Source: Pseudarthrobacter sp. MM222
Lineage (GTDB): Bacteria > Actinomycetota > Actinomycetes > Actinomycetales > Micrococcaceae
Assembly: GCF_947090775.1 (NCBI RefSeq)
Contig: NZ_OX352321.1
Coordinates: forward strand, 1,054,001 to 1,118,000
DNA length: 64,000 nt
Direction: 5' to 3'
Both the position numbers and the translations under genes were made by a program. Under the pieces are notes generated by a model that was given only the letters and a program-made list of their open reading frames with translations, did not search any database and was not told the origin of the DNA. Position 1 is the stretch's first letter, and the number at the start of each line of letters is the position of its first letter. Positions 1 through 8,687 of the stretch are shown here, piece by piece.

Positions 1-1047
1 AGCGATAGTGCGGGCGGTGCGGTCGACGCCGACGAGCAGCGACCCGTCCCGTTCCTCGCTCCAGGTTTCGATGACCCCGGCCGGCGTGCGCAGCCGCAGC
101 GTGGCATGAATCGTGCCGCCGGTGATGTCGTTGAGTACCGTGCCCGAGGTGCGGGCCGCGAGGGTCAGTGCGATGCTTCCGGTGATGGCCAGGGCCGGGT
201 GGGGCTTGCCCATCGACAGCATCATGACGCTGACGTCGCTGTCCGCGTCGGACCGGGCCGGGGCGGCCACGATCGCGACCTTGGGGACCGCGCGGGCAGC
301 TTCGCCCGGAGTGGCTGCGAGACCCATCCGCACTGCTGCCTGGCGGCGGATGTGTTCGAGAGTGTCCAGTTGCAGCTCCAGTCCGGCAGTCCAGCTGCCG
401 TAGCGCTCCGGGTCAAGGCCAAGCTCCTCGGCGCGCAGGATTACCACCGGTGCTCCGGCGTCCACCATGGAGACCGTCCACCGGGTTCCGCCCGCGGTGG
501 TCACCTCGGAGGCTGATCCGGTGGGAAGCAGCTTGCCGGTGGTTTTGCCCGCAGGGTCCTGGAAGCCGAGCCCCACCTGGTATCCGGGGAACGGCACGCC
601 CGGCATCTGTGCCTGCGGGACGATCGGCAGGGCGCCGGACGGGGTGGACACCCGCTGGATGATGATCTGGCCGGTGTTGGTATTCCGGGTGACGATCCGC
701 GTGACGTCGCCGGTGGGGACCACCCAGCCCTTTTCGATGGCGTACAGGCCGACCACCGCGGAGCAGTTGCCGCAGTTGCTGCCCCAGTCCACGGCGGCCT
801 CTTCAATGCCCACCTGGGCGAAGGTGAACTCGACGTCGACGTCGTCGCCGGCCGGGCGGTGCAGGATCATCGCCTTGCTGGTGGTTGAGGTGGCGCCGCC
901 GACTCCGTCGATCTGCCTGTGGTCGGGGCTGCCGAACAGCCGGGGCAACAGTACGTCCGGGCTGGTGCCGGTTTCGTCCAGCTGCCCGGTCTCGAAGACC
1001 CAGCATTTGCTGGTGCCTCCGCGCATCCACTCCGCTTCGATCTTCAT
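1..1047 (-). CDS. PrpF-family isomerase (4-oxalomesaconate tautomerase / 2-methylaconitate isomerase type), 3' end outside window
   Basis: The minus-strand frame from ATG at 1047 stays open to base 1 (349 codons), so the gene runs off the left edge close to its end; PrpF proteins are about 370-390 residues. The N-terminus MKIEAEWMRGGTSK and the motif WGSNCGNCSAVV near residue 90 are typical of the PrpF / DUF453 fold, which isomerises unsaturated tricarboxylic acids by proton transfer. The divergent LysR gene at 1288 is the likely regulator, which suggests inducible use of an aromatic or tricarboxylic acid. The substrate cannot be told from the sequence: the 2-methylcitrate and gallate/protocatechuate pathways are both possible. 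Confidence 0.85.
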   Translation of the reverse strand, partial: MKIEAEWMRGGTSKCWVFETGQLDETGTSPDVLLPRLFGSPDHRQIDGVGGATSTTSKAMILHRPAGDDVDVEFTFAQVGIEEAAVDWGSNCGNCSAVVGLYAIEKGWVVPTGDVTRIVTRNTNTGQIIIQRVSTPSGALPIVPQAQMPGVPFPGYQVGLGFQDPAGKTTGKLLPTGSASEVTTAGGTRWTVSMVDAGAPVVILRAEELGLDPERYGSWTAGLELQLDTLEHIRRQAAVRMGLAATPGEAARAVPKVAIVAAPARSDADSDVSVMMLSMGKPHPALAITGSIALTLAARTSGTVLNDITGGTIHATLRLRTPAGVIETWSEERDGSLLVGVDRTARTIA

Positions 1048-1287
1048 GGCCTGTTCCTTGCTTCGGTTCTGCCCGGTATGTTTATGGGCTTGATTCGAGA
1101 TTGAGCCAAATCACAATTGAAGACAAGGTTGGATATATGAACAGGGATGTAGCGTTGCTTCATTCACTGCCGTTTGGGGCCGCTGGACTCCATGCTTCAG
1201 CCGGTCAACATCCCAAACTGAACGCACGCGCCCGCGCAGAACGCCGAGAATGCATAGAATTAACGTATTCAACAGAAGGGGAAAGCG
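1048..1287. promoter_or_regulatory. Divergent prpF-like / LysR intergenic region
   Basis: This 240-base AT-richer gap separates two divergently transcribed genes and must hold both promoters. LysR proteins usually bind T-N11-A sites in such regions. No unambiguous palindrome was picked out by eye, so no operator is assigned. Confidence 0.5.
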
Positions 1288-2226
1288 TTGCTTAACGATC
1301 CAGATCAGGATTTATTTGATATCCGGCGCCTGGCGCTGCTGGTGGAGGTGGTGGAGCAGGGATCGATCACTGCCGCGGCCGAACTGATGATGTACACGCC
1401 CTCCGCCGTCTCCCAGCAGCTCCGGAAGCTCGAACAGGAAGTCGGGCAACCGCTCCTCAACCGCCGCTCGCGCGGAGTGGTGCCCACGGAAGCGGGGCAG
1501 GTGCTCGCCGGCCACGCCCGTAAGATCGTCCGGCAAATGCGGGCCGCCCAGTCGGACCTGGACCAGATCGCCGGCCTCAAACGCGGCTCCCTGACCGTGG
1601 GTACCTTTCCGACCCTCGCCGGCTCGTTCCTGCCGGTTGTGATCCGGGCCTTCAAGAAGAGGTACCCGGCAATCGGCCTCTCCGTCCGCAGTGCACGCTT
1701 CGACGAACTTGTCACCGACCTGCAGTCCGGAGTTACCGGGCTCTGCCTGCTCTGGGACTATCCCTGGAACCGCTTTCAGGACGACTCCATCCGGATCACG
1801 GAAGTCTTCCAGGAAAGCACGGTCCTCCTGGTATCCCGCTCGCACCCGCTGGCCGACCGCGAAGAGATCCGAATGGAGGAACTCCGCAAGGAATCATGGA
1901 TAGTGCGCGCCGAGGCCCACCCCGTGGTAGAAGTGCTGCAGCGCTCCGCCCATGAAGCCGGATTCGAACCGACCATCGGCTTCCTGGCCAACGACTACCA
2001 GGAAGCCCAGGCGATGGTGAGCGTCGGAATGGGCGTCGCCATGGTGCCCAAAACCGCCGTCGCCCTGCAACACCCCGACGTCAGCGTCATCAGCCTCGGC
2101 TCCGCCGCACCCCTGCGGCGCGTACTGCTGGCCCAACGCCAGGACAAGGTTTACGCCCCGGCAGAGGTTGCCTTCCATTCCACCCTGCTGGAGATCGCCC
2201 GCGAACGGGCCGGAGACTATCTGTAG
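1288..2226 (+). CDS. LysR-family transcriptional regulator
   Basis: The 312-residue protein has the standard LysR layout. A winged helix-turn-helix lies at about residues 8-67 (recognition segment SAVSQQLRKLEQEVGQPLL), followed by a LysR substrate-binding domain from about residue 95 to 300. TTG at 1288 is chosen because a purine-rich AGAAGGGGAAAG lies just upstream and no ATG occurs before the HTH. Divergence from the PrpF-family gene at 1047 suggests it controls that gene in response to the pathway substrate. Length and domain order look intact. Confidence 0.9.
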   Translation: MLNDPDQDLFDIRRLALLVEVVEQGSITAAAELMMYTPSAVSQQLRKLEQEVGQPLLNRRSRGVVPTEAGQVLAGHARKIVRQMRAAQSDLDQIAGLKRGSLTVGTFPTLAGSFLPVVIRAFKKRYPAIGLSVRSARFDELVTDLQSGVTGLCLLWDYPWNRFQDDSIRITEVFQESTVLLVSRSHPLADREEIRMEELRKESWIVRAEAHPVVEVLQRSAHEAGFEPTIGFLANDYQEAQAMVSVGMGVAMVPKTAVALQHPDVSVISLGSAAPLRRVLLAQRQDKVYAPAEVAFHSTLLEIARERAGDYL

Positions 2227-2266
2227 CGACAGCGCGGGTTCTCGCCAAGTGACCCGGCGTTGCCGG

Positions 2267-3589
2267 TCACCGCGCCGCGATGTGCCCAGCGACGTACTCC
2301 GCGTCCACCCCGACCCCGGACACCGTTGACGACGCGTGCCGGGTGAGCCAGGGGAGCCCCACGGTGTAGAGGCCGGGGACCTCCGTCACGCCGCACGTAT
2401 GGCGGGGGTAGTTCCACTGGTCGAGCACGGGGATGTCCAGGAAGCCGAAGTCCAGCCCGTTGCCGGTGCTCCAGATGACGGAGGTGATGCCCTCGGCGTC
2501 GAGGTCGAGGCGGGCTCCGGACTCCTCAGGCAGCCAGTCGTCGACGGGCGCCGGCTCCGGTGCGGGCGCGTCGACGCCCGCCGCGGTGATGTACGCGTCA
2601 AGCATCACCTTCATCCGTTGCCCGAACGTCGCCTCCACCAGTGCGAGACGGGCGGGGAGGTCGTCGCTGAAGAGGAGTACGCCGTCGTCCGTTCCCTCGG
2701 AGTGGCCGATCAGCCGGACGCCGCGGCGGCCCAGATCCCGCAGGCTGATGCTGTGGCCGCCGTTGTTGCCGGAGATCAGCCGATTGGGCAGGAACCAGGC
2801 GGCGGGGGAGGGGAGCTGGTCTGCCTGCAGGCCGTTGATGCCGTGGTCCGGTCCGTGCAGGTTGACCTGCAGGAGCCAGTAGAAGACGTCCTGGCCGCGG
2901 TAGCGCCGTGTCGGCCTCCGGGCAGGCCGACACTGACAGGTGCACCTCCCGGCCGGCGTCGAGCAGGTCCTCGGTGATCTGCCCGCCCGACTGCCCGGTG
3001 CCCAACACCAGCACCGCGCCGTCGGGCAGCTGCGCCGGGTTGCGGTAGTCGTGGCTGTGCAGCTGGCGGATGTGATTTGGGAGGTTGGCGGACGACGCCG
3101 GCATCCGCGGCCGCTGGTAGGCACCGTTCGCCAGGACGACGTTCCGTGCCAGCCAGCTTCCGTGGCTGGTTTCGACGGCGAAGCCGCTGTCCGCCGCGGA
3201 GCTGCCGTCTGCCCTGGCTACCGGTTGACCTCCGTTTCCAGCTGCACGGGCGCCGCGATCCGTTCGGCGTAGTCGCGGCACAGCTTGATCACCGCGTCGC
3301 GGGGCAGGAACGCGTCAGGCTCCGGGCCGTCGTACGCGTGGCCGGGGAGCAGGAACGCCAGGTTGGGTGTGTTCAGGTAGAACGAGTCCCACCGGTCCTG
3401 CCAGGCGCCGCCCAGTTCCGGCCGTTGCTCCAGCAGTTGATGGTCGACGCCGGACTGGGTGAGCCAGTAGCTCGTGGCCAGCCCGGCCTGCCCCGCGCCG
3501 ATCACCAGGGTGTCCACCACGTTGTGTCCGCTCGGTGCTTTCGAGCGTCGAGCGGAAGTGCTCCCTGCCGGCGCTTTCGGCATTTCCAT
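2267..3589 (-). pseudogene. Flavin-containing monooxygenase-like oxidoreductase, broken by two frameshifts
   Basis: Three pieces in alternating frames make one FAD/NAD(P)-dependent monooxygenase. The N-terminal piece (3589-3218) has the FAD Rossmann motif VIGAGQAGLA and ends in a premature TAG at 3218. The middle piece (about 3225-2920) has the second dinucleotide motif VLGTGQSGG in another frame. The C-terminal piece (about 2915-2267) returns to the first frame with RRYRGQDVFYWL and a normal end. Both breaks sit where one and two G bases seem to be missing, so they cancel. Either the gene is dead or the assembly has indel errors. The first 23 codons do not belong to this family: they come from a TfoX-like relic (separate entry), so the ancestral start was probably the GTG near 3520. 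Confidence 0.8.
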
Positions 3590-3690
3590 GGGATACCTCC
3601 GTGGTGGTCGCAGGTGCTCCTGCAGGATACGCCCGCAGCCGCCCCCGGTACAGGCGGTCGCGCTCAGGCGCCCCGCCGATTGTTATTTTC
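3521..3690 (-). pseudogene. Relic of a TfoX-like gene 5' end and promoter region, fused to the monooxygenase gene
   Basis: This stretch parallels the start and upstream region of the intact TfoX-like gene at 11178-11555. Shared elements in the same order are a CCTGCAGGATA..GCC block, a GGAGG ribosome site, the start MEMPKA, an EHFRS codon block (now out of frame) and an ESTERT codon block. Bases 3527-3546 match 11354-11373 exactly. Relative to the intact gene about 132 bases are missing between 3546 and 3550. The relic gives the monooxygenase frame its apparent ribosome site and first codons. Confidence 0.65.
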
Positions 3691-3735
3691 GACAGAATCA
3701 AAACCAAACCCTTGACTTATGGACATCCGATGCCG

Positions 3736-3748
3736 TTCCATGGTGGAA
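3736..3748. promoter_or_regulatory. Palindrome upstream of the DUF5058-like operon
   Basis: TTCCA-TGG-TGGAA is a perfect 13-base inverted repeat, set within a looser CCGAT...ATCGG context, 78 bases before the start at 3827. A TTGACT hexamer lies at 3712-3717. It is a candidate operator, perhaps for the Lrp-type regulator at the end of this gene cluster; that link is inference. Confidence 0.3.
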
Positions 3749-3826
3749 ATCGGTAATGACGTAGATCACAGCGTCGTCAGATCGACATCACACCTGATCC
3801 AACCCATGTAACCCCAAGGAGTGCGG

Positions 3827-4561
3827 ATGCACCGCTTCGCCGTCGACCCCGGTTCGACTGACATCAGCCCGGTTTCGTTCCACCCCGTCCTCTGGATCTG
3901 TGCGGCAGCCGTGTTCGCGGTCATCGTGCTCCAGTCCGTCATCTACCTGCGCGCCATCCGCAAGGCCGCCGGCTCGGCCAACCTCACGGACGGGCAGGTT
4001 ATGGGCTCGGTCCGCCGCGGCGGCATCGCCGCGATCGGCCCTTCGCTCGCCGTCGCACTCGTCGCGATCTCGCTCCTGCCGCTCTTCAGCACGCCTGCTG
4101 TGCTGACCCGCATCGGCTTGGTCGGCTCCGCCGCGTTCGACGTCGCCGCGGCGGGCCTGGCGGCCCAGTCGCAGGGCGCGCAGCTCGGCGGCCCCACCTA
4201 CACCCAGAAGATCTTCGCGATCGGCTTCGCCGCGATGACCCTCGGCGGCCTCGTGTGGATGCTCACGGCGCTCATCCTCACCCCCATCCTGGCCAAGGGC
4301 GACAAGACGCTGCGCAAGGTCAACCCCGCCGTCATGACCGTGGTCCCCACGGCCGCGATCCTCGCCGCGTTCATCACGCTCGCGCTCACCGAGACCACCA
4401 AGTCGGGCGTCCACGTCCTCACGTTGCTCGTCTCGGCGGCCGTGATGGGCATCTGCATCGCCGCCGCGAAGTTCCTGAACAAGCCCTGGCTGCGCGAATG
4501 GGGCCTCGGCATCGCGGTCTTCGTGGCCCTCGCCGCCGCCTTCCTTGTCACCGCCAAGTAG
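3827..4561 (+). CDS. DUF5058-like polytopic membrane protein
   Basis: The 244-residue hydrophobic protein has about six or seven membrane segments (near residues 20-42, 65-85, 92-112, 130-155, 168-190, 196-215 and 224-242). The sequence resembles the DUF5058 family as I remember it; function is unknown. ATG at 3827 is preferred to the GTG at 3821 because AAGGAG at 3816-3821 gives 5-base spacing to the ATG. It leads a same-strand cluster with a second membrane protein 22 bases downstream, an M20 amidohydrolase and an Lrp regulator. The context suggests a two-subunit importer for an amide or N-acyl amino acid that the hydrolase cleaves; this is inference. Confidence 0.75.
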   Translation: MHRFAVDPGSTDISPVSFHPVLWICAAAVFAVIVLQSVIYLRAIRKAAGSANLTDGQVMGSVRRGGIAAIGPSLAVALVAISLLPLFSTPAVLTRIGLVGSAAFDVAAAGLAAQSQGAQLGGPTYTQKIFAIGFAAMTLGGLVWMLTALILTPILAKGDKTLRKVNPAVMTVVPTAAILAAFITLALTETTKSGVHVLTLLVSAAVMGICIAAAKFLNKPWLREWGLGIAVFVALAAAFLVTAK

Positions 4562-4583
4562 CCCGATCCCAGGAGAACCGCTC

Positions 4584-5315
4584 ATGTCCTCTCAGACCAC
4601 ATCACTCGACGGGCTCGCCCAGTTCGACCGCACCACGTCCATCTGGGGCCCCATCACCCTGGGCCTCGGCTTCCTGGTCTCCCTCGCCGCAGCGCTCTTC
4701 ACGGTGTTCGGCACGGGCCTCGGCATCACGGGGCAGGAGGTGTGGACCGCGTTCGGCATCGTCTTCGCGACGTTCGGCATCATCGCCGTCGTCGAACCGA
4801 TCTCGTACTACCCGATCCTCGGACGCTCCGCGATGTACCAGGCGTTCATGATCGGCAACATCGCCAACAAGCTGCTCCCGTCCGCGCTCATCGCCCAGAC
4901 CGACCTCGGCGAGAAGCCGGGCACCCGCCGGGCCGAGCTCATCGCGGGCGCCGCCATCATCGGCGCGGCATTCGTCCACATCCTCACACTCATCATCCTC
5001 GTGGGCTTCCTCGGCACGTGGCTCCTGGGCCTCCTGCCGGCGGGGCTCATCGCGGTGGCCCGCGTCTACATCCTCGCGGCCGTCTTCGGCGCCGTGACGG
5101 TCCAGGCCATCGTGTCGATGAAGAACGTACGGACCACGATCATCGCCGCGGTGGTCTCGGCCATCGTCGTCTACGGCGTGATCCGGCTTGCGCCGGCGCT
5201 CGCCAATTACGCGACGGCGATCGCCGTCGTCGGCGTGATCATCGTCGCGTGGTTCGCCCGGGAGCGCACCGCCGCGCCCACGGAGACGGAGGCGCCGGCG
5301 TCCGTCGGACACTGA
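4584..5315 (+). CDS. Polytopic membrane protein, partner of the DUF5058-like protein
   Basis: This 243-residue protein has about six membrane segments (near residues 22-44, 54-72, 118-142, 146-178, 184-202 and 207-224) and a short charged C-tail. Conserved-looking polar motifs are EPISYYPILG (71-80) and GNIANKLLPS (91-100), both near the membrane. ATG at 4584 follows AGGAG at 4571-4575. I do not recognise the family. Its tight spacing after the DUF5058-like gene and similar size suggest the two form a heteromeric transporter. A GTG-type extension to 4545 would overlap the previous gene and is rejected. Confidence 0.7.
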   Translation: MSSQTTSLDGLAQFDRTTSIWGPITLGLGFLVSLAAALFTVFGTGLGITGQEVWTAFGIVFATFGIIAVVEPISYYPILGRSAMYQAFMIGNIANKLLPSALIAQTDLGEKPGTRRAELIAGAAIIGAAFVHILTLIILVGFLGTWLLGLLPAGLIAVARVYILAAVFGAVTVQAIVSMKNVRTTIIAAVVSAIVVYGVIRLAPALANYATAIAVVGVIIVAWFARERTAAPTETEAPASVGH

Positions 5316-5369
5316 GCCCTGCAAACTGAACCGAACCTGCACTGAACCTGACTGACCCGAAAGGCCACC

Positions 5370-6617
5370 ATGACTGACACCACCACCACCGTCACCCTCG
5401 CCGCGGGCATCGAGGTCCCCGCGGGCTTCGTCGCCGAGCACGTCGAGTTGTACAAGGGTTTCCACCGCGCGCCGGAGCTGTCCTCGGCGGAGCACCGGAC
5501 CGCCGAATCGATCGAAGCCCGGCTGACCGAGCTGGGCATCGAGCACTTCCGCTCGGGCGGGACCGGCGTCGTCGGTCTCCTGACCAACGGCGAGGGCCCC
5601 GTGGTCGGCTTCCGCGCGGACACGGATGGCCTGCCCATCGCGGAGGCCACCGGTCTGGACTACGCAAGCACCGCGACCGGCACGCTGCCCGACGGCAGCG
5701 AGGCGCCCACCATGCACGGGTGCGGCCACGACACCCACATCACCGCGGCACTCGCCGCCGCTCAGTACCTCACGGCCAATCGCGACGCGTGGCACGGGAC
5801 CGCGGTGCTCCTCTTCCAGCCCGGCGAGGAGACGGCGTGGGGCGCCAAGGCCATGGTCGACGACGGCCTGTGGGACCGCGCGCCGCGTCCCAACGTGGTC
5901 CTCGCGCAGCACGTCATGCCGCTTGAGGCTGGCAAGTTCTGGCTGCGCCCGGGGAACATGGCGAGCCTCGCCGATTCGTGGCGGATCACCGTCCGCGGCC
6001 GCCAGGCCCACGGGTCGCAGCCGGAGAAATCCCTCGACCCGATCGTCGCGGCGGCCTCGATGGTCCTGCGCCTCCAGACGATCGTCTCGCGCGAGCTTGC
6101 CCCGATGACGCCGGCCGTCGTCACGGTGGGCACGTTTCACGCGGGCCTGAAGGAGAACATCATTCCGGAGACCGCGGAGTTCAGCGTCAACGTGCGCACG
6201 CCTGACGAGGACGTCCGCGCCCATGTCCTAGGTTCGATCCGCCGCATCGTGGCCGCCGAGGCCGCCGCGTCCGGCATCGAGGAGCCCGCGATCGTGGAGA
6301 TCAACCGCTTCCCGCGCCTCTTCAACGACGCCGAACACACCGCGCGCGCCACGGCGGCGCTCGAGGGGGGCTTCGGCCCCGGCTCCGTCATCGCCGAGCC
6401 GCTCGGCATGGGCTCGGAGGACGCCGGCTGGCTCGGCGACGCGATCGGCGTCCCGGTGGTCTTCTGGTCCTTCGGCGCGTTCCCCGCCGAGGCGTTTGCC
6501 GACGGCGCCTCGCCCGCCGGCAACCACTCGCCGCACTTCGCGCCCGACGCCGAGCTCGCCGTGGTTAACGGCACCGGTGCCGCGCTCGCGGTGCTGCTCG
6601 AGTACCTCGGCAAGTAG
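5370..6617 (+). CDS. M20-family metallo-amidohydrolase (hippurate hydrolase / N-acyl amino acid amidohydrolase type)
   Basis: The 415-residue cytoplasmic enzyme matches the dizinc M20D group. HGCGHDTH at 116-123 supplies the bridging Cys118 and His120, GEE at 152-154 gives the catalytic and metal glutamates, His181 lies in AQHVMP, and HSPHFAPD near the C-terminus gives the last metal ligand. Such enzymes cleave N-acyl or amide-linked amino acids such as hippurate or indole-acetyl conjugates. It lies 54 bases after the second membrane protein and probably hydrolyses the imported substrate. No signal peptide is present. The exact substrate is unknown. Confidence 0.9.
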   Translation: MTDTTTTVTLAAGIEVPAGFVAEHVELYKGFHRAPELSSAEHRTAESIEARLTELGIEHFRSGGTGVVGLLTNGEGPVVGFRADTDGLPIAEATGLDYASTATGTLPDGSEAPTMHGCGHDTHITAALAAAQYLTANRDAWHGTAVLLFQPGEETAWGAKAMVDDGLWDRAPRPNVVLAQHVMPLEAGKFWLRPGNMASLADSWRITVRGRQAHGSQPEKSLDPIVAAASMVLRLQTIVSRELAPMTPAVVTVGTFHAGLKENIIPETAEFSVNVRTPDEDVRAHVLGSIRRIVAAEAAASGIEEPAIVEINRFPRLFNDAEHTARATAALEGGFGPGSVIAEPLGMGSEDAGWLGDAIGVPVVFWSFGAFPAEAFADGASPAGNHSPHFAPDAELAVVNGTGAALAVLLEYLGK

Positions 6618-6622
6618 CGGAG

Positions 6623-6653
6623 GCACGACGGCGGGCTCCACCCGCCGTCGTGC
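6623..6653 (+). terminator. Strong hairpin after the M20 hydrolase
   Basis: A perfect 13-base stem (6623-6635 pairs with 6641-6653) closes a 5-base loop five bases after the stop codon. No long U run follows, as is common in high-GC actinobacteria. It probably separates the transport/hydrolase genes from the regulator at 6727. Confidence 0.75.
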
Positions 6654-6726
6654 ACCCGCCTTAAGCGGTGCCGCCCTAAGAGGGAGGCTGCCCGGGCGGG
6701 GCACCCGGGATGAGAGGATGATAGGC

Positions 6727-7770
6727 ATGCTCGACGACCTCGACCGCCAGATCGTGGCAGCCCTCATCCGCAACGGCCGGGCGCCGTGGAGGCATATTGC
6801 CGACGTGCTCGGGCAGCAGGAGCGAACCGTGGCCCGCCGGGGCAACCGGCTCCTCGCCTCCGGGGAGGTGCGCGTGCAGTCGTTCCCGAGCCCCGCGGCG
6901 CTCGCACCCGTGGACCTCTACATGCTGCGGGTCGCCGCGGCGCCGTCCGCCGTGCCGGCGATCGGGACGTGGCTCGCCGAGCGGCCCGAGACGCACTGGA
7001 TCAGCGCGCTGTCCGGTGCGAGCGAGTGCATCGTCGAGCTCTCCCTCGAACGGGAGGCCGTGGGGCCGTTCCTGTACGGTGAGCTCGCCGCGCTCGACGG
7101 CGTGCGGAACCTCTCGCTCGAACCGGTCTTCGAGTACTACCGCACGGTCTCGGGCTGGCGGCCGGACCTCCTTACCCTGGAGCAGTACGAGGCGCTCAGC
7201 CCCTCCGAGCACCCGCAGTTCGCAGCAGGATACGCGGAGCTGGGGATGTCGCCCCTCGATGAGCCCAGCCGCGCCCTCGCCGAGCTCCTGCGCGCGAATG
7301 GCCGCATCACCATCGAGGAGCTGGCCGCCGGCCTGGGGGTGTCCAAGGCGACCGCGAGCCGGAGACTCGAGACACTCATTGCAGACGGTGCTGTATTTGT
7401 GCGGGCGATCCTCGACCCCGCTTCGATCGGGTATCCCGTCGAGGGCGTCCTGACCGTGCGCGCCGAGGCCCCGGCGCTGGACGCCGCCGGACGGTACATT
7501 GCGGACCTGCCGGCGACACGCTGGGCCGCCAACGTCTCGGGCCGTATCCTCGTCCAGACCGCGACCCGGAGCCTCGCGGAACTGCGCGGGGTAATGGAGG
7601 GAATCGCGGCGCATCCCGGCGTGACCGGCGTGGACGTCTCGCTCTTTGGCAGGATCTTCAAGCGCAGCACGGTGGCCTACCGCGACGGGAAGCTCCCGCA
7701 GATCGGCGAAGTGGATGGCAAGGAAGGGAAGTCCCGTACGGTCCCGGAGGGCGTTTTCACACTGGCCTAG
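6727..7770 (+). CDS. Lrp/AsnC-family regulator with two tandem HTH-ligand modules
   Basis: The roughly 347-residue protein is twice the usual Lrp length of about 150. Two AsnC-type HTH segments are visible: LDRQIVAALIRNGRAPWRHIADVLG at the N-terminus and RALAELLRANGRITIEELAAGLGVS in the middle. Each is followed by a RAM-like alpha/beta ligand domain. ATG at 6727 is chosen over 6718 because GAGAGG at 6712-6717 is well placed for it. Lrp proteins sense amino acids, which fits control of the neighbouring membrane proteins and amidohydrolase. Double-module Lrp proteins are known in actinobacteria. Confidence 0.88.
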   Translation: MLDDLDRQIVAALIRNGRAPWRHIADVLGQQERTVARRGNRLLASGEVRVQSFPSPAALAPVDLYMLRVAAAPSAVPAIGTWLAERPETHWISALSGASECIVELSLEREAVGPFLYGELAALDGVRNLSLEPVFEYYRTVSGWRPDLLTLEQYEALSPSEHPQFAAGYAELGMSPLDEPSRALAELLRANGRITIEELAAGLGVSKATASRRLETLIADGAVFVRAILDPASIGYPVEGVLTVRAEAPALDAAGRYIADLPATRWAANVSGRILVQTATRSLAELRGVMEGIAAHPGVTGVDVSLFGRIFKRSTVAYRDGKLPQIGEVDGKEGKSRTVPEGVFTLA

Positions 7771-7843
7771 GAGCGGCGGTCTTGAGTCGTCGGGTTCGAT
7801 GACCATAAAGTGATCGCCAACGGCTAGCACTCCAGGAGATGAC

Positions 7844-8503
7844 ATGTCCCTCGTCCGCGTGCACAACTTTTCGATTTCCCTCGACGGCTTCGGCACCGGT
7901 GAGGGCCAGCAACTCGAGACTCCCTTCGGCCACGCAGGCTCCCGGCTGATGAAGTGGGCCTTCGGGACGCGCACCTTCCGCGCGATGGGCCTCCACGGGG
8001 AGTCGGAGGCATCCTTCGGCGTCGACGAGGCGTTCGCCAGCCAGTGGGGGACCGGGATCGGTGTGGAGATCATGGGACGCAACAAGTTCGGCCCTCAACG
8101 CGGTCCCTGGGCGGACGAGGAATGGAAGGGATGGTGGGGCGACAACCCCGTCTTCCACACCCCCGTCGTTGTTCTGACCCACCATCCCCGGCCGGTACTC
8201 GAGATGGACGGCGGAACAACCTTCCACTTCGTCGACGCCGACCCCGTCACCGCGCTCAAGCAGGCCCGCGCCCTGGCGGGCGACCTCGACGTCCGGATCG
8301 GCGGCGGCGTCAGCACGGTCCGGCAGTTCCTCGAGGCGGACCTGATCGACCACATGCACCTTGTCCTCGTGCCGATCGTCCTGGGCCGGGGTGAACGGCT
8401 CTGGGACGGACTCGAAGGACTCGAGGAACGCTTTGACATCGAGACAACCCCCTCTCCAAGCGGCGTTTCCCATCTGGTCTTCACCCGTCGCCCGGCCCGG
8501 TAG
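7844..8503 (+). CDS. Dihydrofolate reductase-like protein (RibD C-terminal domain family)
   Basis: The 219-residue protein has the RibD_C / bacterial bifunctional deaminase-reductase fold: an N-terminal SISLDGFGTG strand, GRNKFG, a TPVVVLTHHPRP strand, and the NADPH-binding segment DVRIGGGVSTVRQFLEADLID near residue 145. These are NADPH-dependent reductases of unknown substrate and are often mis-named dihydrofolate reductase. AGGAG precedes ATG 7844. It stands alone after the Lrp gene. A second, distant member of the same family is at 29492. Confidence 0.88.
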   Translation: MSLVRVHNFSISLDGFGTGEGQQLETPFGHAGSRLMKWAFGTRTFRAMGLHGESEASFGVDEAFASQWGTGIGVEIMGRNKFGPQRGPWADEEWKGWWGDNPVFHTPVVVLTHHPRPVLEMDGGTTFHFVDADPVTALKQARALAGDLDVRIGGGVSTVRQFLEADLIDHMHLVLVPIVLGRGERLWDGLEGLEERFDIETTPSPSGVSHLVFTRRPAR

Positions 8504-8507
8504 GTCT

Positions 8508-8546
8508 GGCGGTCGTTGCTAAGACGAGTACGCCGTCGTCCGTTCC
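8508..8546 (-). pseudogene. Short fragment matching the monooxygenase gene
   Basis: Bases 8526-8546 are identical to 2675-2695 inside the broken monooxygenase gene, and the flank 8508-8525 is also similar with few differences. The segment has no coding continuity here. It looks like a scrap of a second, nearly deleted monooxygenase copy between the reductase and amidohydrolase genes. Confidence 0.45.
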
Positions 8547-8687
8547 GAGCGACAGCAGCGGTGCTCTACATATGCTTAGCAGGGCAAAGGGCTGCCACGC
8601 CCGCGCAGGAGTCTTCCTGCCGTGGCGGGCTTCATCGGGGTTGACGACGCTCTGGTGCCGATGAGATGTGGAAGCAGGAGGTTCGTC

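Noticed and set aside
4602..6224. 540-codon minus-strand open frame
   Set aside because: Its composition is Arg/Asp/Gly-rich and without any family pattern; it is the shadow of the membrane protein and M20 genes.
6676..8085. 469-codon minus-strand open frame
   Set aside because: Shadow of the Lrp and RibD-like genes, with no motifs or ribosome site.
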